This document shows positions 1 to 5,834 of a DNA stretch of 8,433 bases, one piece after another. The notes beneath the pieces were generated by a model. That model was not told the DNA's origin, did not search any database, and saw only the letters and a list, made by a program, of their open reading frames with translations. Source of the stretch: Novosphingobium sp. (GTDB lineage Bacteria; Pseudomonadota; Alphaproteobacteria; Sphingomonadales; Sphingomonadaceae); contig JAQVEQ010000125.1 in NCBI GenBank assembly GCA_028697875.1, positions 1 to 8,433 on the forward strand. The letters run 5' to 3'. How positions within the stretch are numbered: position 1 is the first letter of the stretch; the number at the start of each line of letters is the position of its first letter. The translations under genes were made by a program, and so were the position numbers.

Positions 1-38
1 ATTGTCCGGCGCCGCCGCGCTGTGGACGTTGGTCAATT

Positions 39-120
39 GCCCACCCCGCTGCGACTAGCCTCACCTGCGGTTCGGCAAGTCTCGCTCCCCTCCCGCTTGC
101 GGGAGGGGCCGGGGGTGGGC
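39..120. repeat. Nested palindromic intergenic repeat element
   Basis: A perfect 10-bp inverted repeat, CCCCTCCCGC (87-96) and GCGGGAGGGG (99-108), encloses a TT loop. It sits inside a second 9-bp inverted pair, GCCCACCCC (39-47) and GGGGTGGGC (112-120). This C-rich/G-rich arrangement resembles short dispersed repeats that I recall from intergenic regions of sphingomonad genomes. That family assignment is from memory. The element lies downstream of priA. No T-run follows the hairpin on either strand, so it is not a textbook intrinsic terminator, although it could still fold in RNA. The inner hairpin is certain from the sequence. The outer boundaries are a judgement. Confidence 0.6.
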
Positions 121-201
121 CTGCATGACGTCCGCTCACCACCCCGAACATGACATTGTGCGCTTCGAAGTACGCGAAAAAGCAGATACCCCACCGCCCA
201 A

Positions 202-2367
202 CTAAACAAAGCTGTAGGGGTCGATATCCACGCTCACCCGGACGCTGTTGGGCATCTGGAATTGTCCCAACCACTGGCGGATCACGTCCTGCAGATTGGC
301 CGAGCGCCGCGCGTTGATGAGCAGGCGGTAGCGGTAGCGGCCGCGCAGCAGGGCGAGCGGGGCCGGGGCCGGGCCGAGGATGGCGATGTCGGGCAGTTCC
401 GGGCGCTTGCCGCCGATGGCGCGGGCGGCGTCGCGGGCTTCGGCTTCGTCCTCGCTCGACACGATGATCGCGGCCCAGCGGCCGAACGGCGGGGCCCCGG
501 CATCGCGCCGGGCCTCGGTTTCGGCGGCGTAGAAGGCATCGCGGTCCCCGGCGGCAAGCGCGGCGATCACCGCCGCTTCGGGGTGGCGGGTCTGGATCAG
601 CACTTCGCCCGGCTTGGACCCGCGCCCGGCGCGGCCCGCGACCTGGGCGATCTGCTGGTAAGTCCGCTCCGCCGCGCGCAAGTCCCCGCCTTCGAGGCCG
701 AGATCGGCGTCGATCACCCCGACCAGCGTCAGCTCGGGGAAGTGGAACCCCTTGGTCACGAGCTGGGTGCCGACGATCACGTCGATCTGCTTCGCTTCGG
801 CCAGCGCGATGAATTCCGCCGCGCGTTCGGGGGTGTTGAGCGTGTCCGACGTGGCCACCGCGACCCGCGCGCCGGGCAGCAGTTCGGCCACTTCGTCGGC
901 GATCCGTTCCACCCCCGGGCCGCAGGCGACCAGGCAGTCTTCCGTCCCGCATTCGGGGCATGACGGGGGCGGGGGCACTTCGTGTCCGCAATGGTGGCAG
1001 GCCAGCCGCCGGGAAAAGCGGTGTTCGACCAGCCAGGCGCTGCAATTGGGGCACTGGAAGCGGTAGCCGCAGTTGCGGCACAAGGTCAGCGGGGCATAGC
1101 CGCGCCGGTTGAGGAACAGCAGCGACTGTTCGCCGCGTTCCAGCCGCGCTTGCAGTTCCTCGACCAGGTGGGGGGCGATCCAGTGGCCGCGCGGCGGGGG
1201 ATCGGCGCGCAAGTCGATCACGGAAATGTCCGGCAATTGCGCCCCGCCATAGCGGGCGGCCAGTTCGATCCGCCGGTAGATCCCGCTTTCGGCCATTTGC
1301 AGGCTTTCGAGCGCGGGCGTGGCGCTGGCGAGGATCACCGGGATCTGCGCGAACCGGCCGCGCATCACGGCCACGTCGCGCGCGTTGTAGCGCACCCCGT
1401 CGTCCTGCTTGAAACTGACTTCGTGCGCTTCGTCGACCACGATCAGGCCGAGCCGGGCATAAGGCAGGAACAGGGCGGAGCGGGCGCCGACCACCACTTG
1501 CGCCTCACCGCTGGCGATCGCCCGCCATGCCCGGCGGCGCTCGGTCGATTTGAGCGAGCTGTGCCAAGTGACGGGCGGCGCGCCGAAGCGTTCCTCGAAC
1601 CGTTTGAGGAACGCTTCGGTCAAGGCGATTTCGGGCAGCAGGACCAGCACTTGCCGTCCTTCTTCCAGTGCCGCCGCGATGGCTTCGAAATAGACTTCGG
1701 TCTTGCCCGATCCGGTCACCCCGTCGAGCAGGAACGGGGCGAAGCCGCCTTGCTTCACGGCGGCGATGAACAGGCCGGCGGCCTCCTGCTGTTCGGGATT
1801 GAGCGTGGGGACGGCATGGCCCGGTTCGGCGCGGGGGAAGGGCCGGTCGCAATCGACGGCCACGGGTTCGAGCGCGCCCGCATTGGCCAGCCCGCGCAGC
1901 ACCCCTTCGGAAACGCCCGCGATCGCGGCCAGTTCGCGCAAGGTGGCCTGTTCGCCCCGGAGCGAATCGAGCGCAACGGCGCGTTGCGGCGTCATGCGTT
2001 GCGGTTCCACCCCCGACAGGCGGTATTCGGTCATCGTCGCCGGACCTTTGAGCGCGCCGCCGCTCGACAGGACCATGCGCGCGACGCTGGCGGGCGCGGC
2101 GCAGTAGTAATCCGCCGTCCATTCCACCAGCCGCCTGAGTTCGGCCGACAGGGGCGGCACCGGCAGCAGGCCGGCAAGGGGGCGCAGCTTGCTGTCGGGG
2201 ACGGAGGTGGCCTCCAGCCGTCCTTCGTCCCACACGATGCCGACGATCTGGCGCGGGCCGAGCGGCGCGAGCACGACCGAGCCCGGTTCCACGGCCATGC
2301 CGCCGGGCACGCGGTAGTCGAGCGGGCCGAGCGCGGCATTGAGGACGAGGAGGCGGACGCGGTTCAT
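202..2367 (-). CDS. priA: Primosomal protein N' (replication restart helicase PriA)
   Basis: PriA is a 3'-to-5' DNA helicase that recognises stalled or repaired forks and starts reloading of the replicative helicase in the cytoplasm. The 721-residue length is close to the roughly 730 residues of E. coli PriA. Domains in order: 3'-end DNA-binding domain (about 1-105), winged helix (about 115-175), helicase lobe 1 with Walker A GVTGSGKTE (216-224) and Walker B DEAH (312-315), then lobe 2 with the arginine-finger motif QVAGRAGRG (575-583). The zinc-binding insertion is complete, with eight cysteines at 430, 433, 439, 442, 457, 460, 470 and 473. The C-terminal domain follows (about 610-721). An in-frame TAA four codons upstream fixes ATG 2367 as the furthest possible start. 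No Shine-Dalgarno sequence precedes it, but a TATAAC box lies 8 nt upstream. It is divergent from the transaldolase gene, a neighbour I recall next to priA in other alphaproteobacteria. No key residue appears to be missing. Confidence 0.97.
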   Translation of the reverse strand: MNRVRLLVLNAALGPLDYRVPGGMAVEPGSVVLAPLGPRQIVGIVWDEGRLEATSVPDSKLRPLAGLLPVPPLSAELRRLVEWTADYYCAAPASVARMVLSSGGALKGPATMTEYRLSGVEPQRMTPQRAVALDSLRGEQATLRELAAIAGVSEGVLRGLANAGALEPVAVDCDRPFPRAEPGHAVPTLNPEQQEAAGLFIAAVKQGGFAPFLLDGVTGSGKTEVYFEAIAAALEEGRQVLVLLPEIALTEAFLKRFEERFGAPPVTWHSSLKSTERRRAWRAIASGEAQVVVGARSALFLPYARLGLIVVDEAHEVSFKQDDGVRYNARDVAVMRGRFAQIPVILASATPALESLQMAESGIYRRIELAARYGGAQLPDISVIDLRADPPPRGHWIAPHLVEELQARLERGEQSLLFLNRRGYAPLTLCRNCGYRFQCPNCSAWLVEHRFSRRLACHHCGHEVPPPPSCPECGTEDCLVACGPGVERIADEVAELLPGARVAVATSDTLNTPERAAEFIALAEAKQIDVIVGTQLVTKGFHFPELTLVGVIDADLGLEGGDLRAAERTYQQIAQVAGRAGRGSKPGEVLIQTRHPEAAVIAALAAGDRDAFYAAETEARRDAGAPPFGRWAAIIVSSEDEAEARDAARAIGGKRPELPDIAILGPAPAPLALLRGRYRYRLLINARRSANLQDVIRQWLGQFQMPNSVRVSVDIDPYSFV

Positions 2368-2375
2368 GGGCAGGC

Positions 2376-2381
2376 GTTATA
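2376..2381 (-). promoter_or_regulatory. Possible -10 box of priA (TATAAC)
   Basis: On the minus strand TATAAC matches five of six bases of the sigma-70 -10 consensus and ends 8 nt before the priA ATG. Transcription would then begin at or within a few bases of the start codon, which would fit the absence of a Shine-Dalgarno sequence. No good -35 hexamer lies at 16-18 bp spacing: the candidate TTGCCG is about 20 bp away. The call is tentative. Confidence 0.3.
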
Positions 2382-2508
2382 TGGGGGGCGCCAAGGCCTC
2401 GCGGCAAGCGCGGCGGTGCGGGAATGCCCGGATCGCTTGGGCGGCAGCACGCAAACCTAGCGAATATGGCCGGGCTTGGCTAAGGCGTCAGGGAATCGCT
2501 TACCCAGC

Positions 2509-2513
2509 CGGAG
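2509..2513 (+). promoter_or_regulatory. Ribosome binding site of the transaldolase gene
   Basis: CGGAG lies 7 nt before the ATG at 2521, which is standard Shine-Dalgarno spacing. It decides the start: the same reading frame is open back to an ATG-like start near 2476, but that extension has no ribosome binding site, and the family's N-terminus (MKFFADTA) begins at 2521. Confidence 0.65.
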
Positions 2514-2520
2514 CCCCCGC

Positions 2521-3174
2521 ATGAAATTCTTCGCCGACACCGCCGAAATCGAGGACATCAAGGAACTGGCCGCCACCGGCCTGCTCGACGGCGTCACCAC
2601 CAACCCGTCGCTGATCCACAAGTCGGGCCGCGACTTCATGGAAGTGACGAAGGAAATCTGCGCCATCGTGGACGGCCCGGTCAGCGCCGAAGTGGTCGCG
2701 CTGGACCACCAAACCATGATGAAAGAGGCCGAAGTCCTGCGCAAGCTCGCGGACAACGTCTGCATCAAGGTGCCGCTGACGATCGACGGGCTCAAGACCT
2801 GCAAGGCGCTGACCGGCGATGGCACCATGGTCAACGTGACGCTGTGCTTCTCGGCCAATCAGGCGCTGCTCGCGGCCAAGGCGGGCGCGACGTTCGTGTC
2901 GCCGTTCGTCGGCCGCCACGACGACAACGGCTTCGACGGCATGGACCTGATCCGCGACATCCGCCTGATCTACGACAACTACGCCTTCGAGACGGAAATC
3001 CTGGTCGCTTCGGTGCGCCATGTCGTCCACGTGCTGGAAAGCGCGCGGATCGGCGCCGACGTGATGACCGCGCCGCCGGCCGTGATCCGCGGCCTCGTCA
3101 AGCACGTGCTGACCGACAAGGGCATCGAAGGCTTCCTGGCCGACTGGGCCAAGACCGGGCAGACGATTCTCTGA
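2521..3174 (+). CDS. tal: Transaldolase of the FSA/MipB-TalC family (often annotated fructose-6-phosphate aldolase)
   Basis: This is a class I (Schiff-base) aldolase-fold enzyme of 217 residues, the usual length of the short transaldolase family, which forms a TIM barrel. It acts on sugar phosphates in the cytoplasm and links the pentose phosphate pathway to glycolysis. Visible signatures are MKFFADTAEI at the N-terminus, VTTNPSLI (25-32), the Schiff-base lysine K83 in IKVPLT, VSPFVGR (126-132) and ASVRH (163-167). Homologs are often named fructose-6-phosphate aldolase (fsa). The discriminating positions here are E57 in SAEV and F129 in SPFV. These match transaldolases rather than E. coli FsaA, which has Gln59 and Tyr131, so I favour transaldolase. 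The start is supported by CGGAG at 2509-2513. A paired-hairpin repeat begins 15 bp after the stop codon. Family membership is near certain; the exact activity is inferred. Confidence 0.93.
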   Translation: MKFFADTAEIEDIKELAATGLLDGVTTNPSLIHKSGRDFMEVTKEICAIVDGPVSAEVVALDHQTMMKEAEVLRKLADNVCIKVPLTIDGLKTCKALTGDGTMVNVTLCFSANQALLAAKAGATFVSPFVGRHDDNGFDGMDLIRDIRLIYDNYAFETEILVASVRHVVHVLESARIGADVMTAPPAVIRGLVKHVLTDKGIEGFLADWAKTGQTIL

Positions 3175-3189
3175 TCTCGTTATGCCCTG

Positions 3190-3282
3190 CGTCATCCTGA
3201 ACTTGTTTCAGGATCCATTTCGCTTCTAGGTCAGGAGCTGCGCGTGGGGCATAATGGATGCTGAACCGAGTTCAGCATGACG
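3190..3282. repeat. Paired inverted hairpin repeat (REP-doublet-like element)
   Basis: Two 30-nt arms (3190-3219 and 3253-3282) are inverted copies of each other and agree at 26 of 30 positions across a 33-bp spacer. Each arm is itself a perfect 8-bp hairpin with a 5-nt loop: ATCCTGAA/TTCAGGAT (3194-3201 and 3207-3214) and ATGCTGAA/TTCAGCAT (3258-3265 and 3271-3278). One differing pair is compensatory: C-G in the left stem is G-C in the right stem. The layout resembles a bacterial interspersed mosaic or REPIN-type doublet. I recall the GTCATCCTGAAC-type motif as a common dispersed repeat in sphingomonads. It fills most of the 133-bp gap between the transaldolase gene and cobT. It may affect transcript stability or termination after the former, but no U-tract is present. 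Confidence 0.8.
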
Positions 3283-3292
3283 ATGAAGGACA

Positions 3293-3298
3293 TATAGT
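3293..3298 (+). promoter_or_regulatory. Possible -10 box of cobT (TATAGT)
   Basis: TATAGT matches five of six bases of the -10 consensus and ends 9 nt before the cobT ATG at 3308, so the transcript could be leaderless or nearly so. The best -35 candidate, TTCAGC at 3271-3276 (16-bp spacing), is weak and lies within the right hairpin of the adjacent repeat. No Shine-Dalgarno sequence is present at normal spacing; AAGGA at 3286-3290 is 17 nt from the ATG. Confidence 0.3.
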
Positions 3299-3307
3299 TC
3301 GGGTTTC

Positions 3308-5128
3308 ATGGCAGACGAATCGCCTCTCGACCGCTTCAAATCCGCACTCACCGGCGCCAGCCGGGCCATTGCGCACGAGCCGGAACTGGAGCTGGCTTGG
3401 ACGGCCGATGCCCCGGCGCAGTCGGGAAAGAACTTGCGCGTGCCGATGCCGGGGCGCGGCCTGCCGCATGAAAAGGCGATGGAAGCGCGCGGCTTTGCCG
3501 ACAGTTTCTCGCTGCGCCTGCGCCATCACGACGATGGGCTGCACATGCGCAATGCCCCGGTCGAAGCGGCGGCGCGCGCCTGTTACGACACGGTCGAGAC
3601 AGTCCGTTACGAGGCGCTGGGTTCGCGCGATTACGCCGGGATCCGGCAGAACCTCGTCGCGGCGGACACCGTGCGGCTGGCGTCCGATCCCATCGCCCGG
3701 GCGGCTACGCCCGGCGAAGTCCCGGTGCAGGTCGCGCTCGGCCTGCTGCTGCGCGAACGCCTGACGGGCGAGCCGGTGCCCGAAGTCGCGCGCAAGGGCG
3801 TCGACATGGTGCGCGGCTGGATCGAGGACCGGGCCGGCACCGATTTCGACAAGCTGGCCCATTCGCTGGAAGACCAGCAGGCGTTCCAGGACCTGTCGCT
3901 CGACATGCTGCGCCACCTCGAACTGGTGCAGGCCGAACCGGTCGAACCCGAAATGCTCGACAACGAGGACGAGCAGGAGGACGAGGAAGGCGGCGAGGAA
4001 GAGGAAGGCGAGGAGGATTCCGAATCCGGCCAGGACATGCGCCGCGAGATGGCCGGCGAAATGGAAGAGGGCGAACAGGGCGACGAGACGGAGTCCCAGC
4101 CCGAACCCGACGGCGAAATGGGCGAATCCGACGTCGACGACGAAGGCGAGGAGGGGATGCTCCCCGTCCGCCCCAACCGTCCGTGGACCGACCTGCCGGC
4201 CGATTTCGAATACAAGGTCTATACCGAACGGTTCGACGAAATCGTCGGCGCGGAAGAGTTGTGCGACGAAGAAGAGCTGACTCGCCTGCGCGCCTATCTC
4301 GACAGCCAGCTGACCGGCTTGCAGGGCGTTGTCACCCGGCTCGCCAACCGGCTCCAGCGGCGGCTGATGGCGCAGCAGAACCGCAGCTGGGATTTCGACC
4401 AGGAAGAAGGCTTGCTCGACGCCGCGCGGCTGGCCCGCGTGATCGTCAGCCCTGGCCATTCGCTGTCCTACAAGATCGAACACGACGTCGAGTTCAAGGA
4501 CACCGTCGTCACTTTGCTGATCGACAATTCCGGCTCGATGCGCGGGCGGCCGATCTCGATCGCGGCGATCAGCGCCGACGTGATGGCGCGCACGCTGGAA
4601 CGCTGCGGGGTGAAAGTGGAAATCCTCGGCTTCACTACCCGCGCGTGGAAGGGCGGGCAGAGCCGGGAGGCCTGGCTGGCCGAAGGCAAGCCGGCGAATC
4701 CGGGCCGCCTCAACGACTTGCGGCACATCGTCTACAAGAAGGCCGACGAACCGTGGCGCCGCGCGCGCCGCAATCTCGGCCTGATGATGCGCGAAGGGCT
4801 GCTCAAGGAAAACATCGACGGCGAAGCGCTGCTGTGGGCGCACAGCCGCCTGCTGGCCCGGCCGGAAGACCGCCGCATCCTGATGGTCATTTCCGATGGC
4901 GCGCCGGTCGACGATTCGACGCTCAGCGTGAACAACGCGGGCTATCTCGAAGCGCACTTGCGCAAGGTGATCGAATGGATCGAGCGGCTGAGCCCGGTCC
5001 AGCTGATCGCCATCGGCATCGGCCACGACGTCACCCGCTACTACAAGCGGGCCGTCACCATCATGGACGCCGAACAGCTCGGCGGCACGATTATCGAACA
5101 GCTGGCCGACCTGTTCGAAGTGGAGTGA
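3308..5128 (+). CDS. cobT: Cobaltochelatase subunit CobT
   Basis: CobT is the VWA-domain subunit of the ATP-dependent aerobic cobaltochelatase. With the AAA+ protein CobS it drives the catalytic subunit CobN to insert cobalt into hydrogenobyrinic acid a,c-diamide during cobalamin synthesis. The 606 residues include an N-terminal CobT domain (about 1-210), a highly acidic low-complexity linker (about 218-285, rich in Glu and Asp) and a C-terminal VWA domain (about 398-606). The metal-ion-dependent adhesion site is visible as DNSGSM (406-411) and ISDGAPVDD (529-537). The ending, with DVTRYYKRAV (574-583), is typical of CobT. The start is fixed by an in-frame TGA at 3284-3286 with no other start codon between. 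In many alphaproteobacteria cobS lies just upstream; here a repeat and the transaldolase gene are there instead. The stop is 4 bp before the nitroreductase start, suggesting co-translation. Mg-chelatase BchD-type proteins share the VWA fold but have a different N-terminus. Confidence 0.95.
   Translation: MADESPLDRFKSALTGASRAIAHEPELELAWTADAPAQSGKNLRVPMPGRGLPHEKAMEARGFADSFSLRLRHHDDGLHMRNAPVEAAARACYDTVETVRYEALGSRDYAGIRQNLVAADTVRLASDPIARAATPGEVPVQVALGLLLRERLTGEPVPEVARKGVDMVRGWIEDRAGTDFDKLAHSLEDQQAFQDLSLDMLRHLELVQAEPVEPEMLDNEDEQEDEEGGEEEEGEEDSESGQDMRREMAGEMEEGEQGDETESQPEPDGEMGESDVDDEGEEGMLPVRPNRPWTDLPADFEYKVYTERFDEIVGAEELCDEEELTRLRAYLDSQLTGLQGVVTRLANRLQRRLMAQQNRSWDFDQEEGLLDAARLARVIVSPGHSLSYKIEHDVEFKDTVVTLLIDNSGSMRGRPISIAAISADVMARTLERCGVKVEILGFTTRAWKGGQSREAWLAEGKPANPGRLNDLRHIVYKKADEPWRRARRNLGLMMREGLLKENIDGEALLWAHSRLLARPEDRRILMVISDGAPVDDSTLSVNNAGYLEAHLRKVIEWIERLSPVQLIAIGIGHDVTRYYKRAVTIMDAEQLGGTIIEQLADLFEVE
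5122..5125 (+). promoter_or_regulatory. Ribosome binding site of the nitroreductase gene, inside the cobT 3' end
   Basis: GGAG lies 7 nt before the ATG at 5133 and is encoded by the last codons of cobT. The cobT stop codon (5126-5128) falls between this site and the new start, an arrangement that suggests translational coupling. Confidence 0.6.
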
Positions 5129-5132
5129 CCCC

Positions 5133-5795
5133 ATGGACGTAACCGAGGCGGTGCTGTCGCGCCGCGCCATTCGCGCCTTTGCCGACCGCCCGGTTCCGCT
5201 CGATACGATCCGCGCCATCCTCGACAAGGCGCGCTGGGCGCCGTCGGGCTGCAATTTCCAGCCGTGGGAAGCCAGCGTCCTGACCGGGGAGCCGCTGCGC
5301 CAGTTGCAGGCGCAGATGCAGGCCGCCGAAAAGCAGGACCCGATCGAATACGACTGGTCGGCCCCGGGCGTGGACCCGGTCTACAAGGCGCGTGTCCAGG
5401 CCGTCGGGGCGGCGCGGGCCAAGGTGATCGGGATGGACCGCGACGCCAGGGAAATGCGCCGCGCCTTCGTGGCCCAGAACACCGTCTCGTTCGGCGCGCC
5501 GGCCGTGCTGTTCTGCTATTTTCCGCGCCTGATGAAGGAGCCGCAGTGGTCCGACGTCGGCATGTGGCTGCAAACGATCATGCTGCTCGCGCGCGAGGCG
5601 GGGCTGGACACCTGCCCGCAGGAATACCTCGCCGACCACGCCTGCCTGATCAAACGCTTCCTCGGCGTGGACGACGAACGCTACATCTTCTTTTGCGGCC
5701 TCGCTATCGGCTACCGCGATCCGGCTGCCCCGGTGAACCAGTTCGAACGCGAACGCGTACCGCTCGATCAACAGGTGCGTTTCCTCGGCTTCTGA
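5133..5795 (+). CDS. Nitroreductase family protein (FMN-dependent, PnbA/NfnB-like)
   Basis: This is a predicted cytoplasmic flavoprotein of 220 residues that would use NAD(P)H to reduce nitro groups, quinones or similar acceptors. The natural substrate cannot be told from sequence. The FMN-phosphate-binding segment SRRAIRAF (9-16) and the flavin-contacting APSGCNFQPW (36-45) are clear. SDVGMWLQTIMLLAREAGLDT (from 140) is the conserved central helix region, and GLAIGY (189-194) precedes the C-terminal extension ending FLGF. The N-terminal pattern and this ending resemble nitrobenzoate-reductase-type members. BluB, the related enzyme that makes the lower ligand of cobalamin, is worth considering beside cobT, but the FMN-site segment does not look like BluB. 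The 4-bp gap and the ribosome binding site inside cobT point to joint expression with it. Confidence 0.88.
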   Translation: MDVTEAVLSRRAIRAFADRPVPLDTIRAILDKARWAPSGCNFQPWEASVLTGEPLRQLQAQMQAAEKQDPIEYDWSAPGVDPVYKARVQAVGAARAKVIGMDRDAREMRRAFVAQNTVSFGAPAVLFCYFPRLMKEPQWSDVGMWLQTIMLLAREAGLDTCPQEYLADHACLIKRFLGVDDERYIFFCGLAIGYRDPAAPVNQFERERVPLDQQVRFLGF

Positions 5796-5834
5796 GCTTG
5801 CGGGCGAAGGCGGCCTCGCCTAGCCACCGCACCC

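Noticed and set aside
2..58. Possible 3' end of an upstream gene on the plus strand, ending in TAG at 56-58
   Set aside because: Only 18 codons are visible and the tail resembles no family I know. The frame overlaps the left arm of the repeat, so it cannot be supported.
87..108. The hairpin as an intrinsic terminator for priA
   Set aside because: The stem is strong, but no run of T follows it on the minus strand and it lies about 95 bp past the stop codon.
982..2460. A 492-codon open frame on the plus strand opposite priA
   Set aside because: It is antisense to PriA, whose helicase and zinc motifs are complete. The shadow translation has no domain and an atypical composition.
2461..2508. 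A sigma-70 promoter for the transaldolase gene (TTGGCT at 2476-2481)
   Set aside because: At 17-18 bp downstream only CTTACC/TTACCC is found, which is a poor -10 match. The promoter is probably in this divergent region, but I cannot place it.
3272..5254. A 660-codon open frame on the minus strand opposite cobT
   Set aside because: It lies wholly antisense to a gene with clear domain evidence, and its translation is rich in Arg, His and Ala without recognisable motifs. This is a shadow of GC-rich third positions.
5133..5795. Reading the nitroreductase as BluB (5,6-dimethylbenzimidazole synthase)
   Set aside because: The FMN-site segment and the C-terminal ending match PnbA/NfnB-like nitroreductases better. 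Proximity to cobT alone is not enough.
5804..5821. Hairpin in the gap between the nitroreductase and transporter genes
   Set aside because: The best stem is about 7 bp with a bulge and has no T-run, which is no more than expected by chance in DNA of this GC content.
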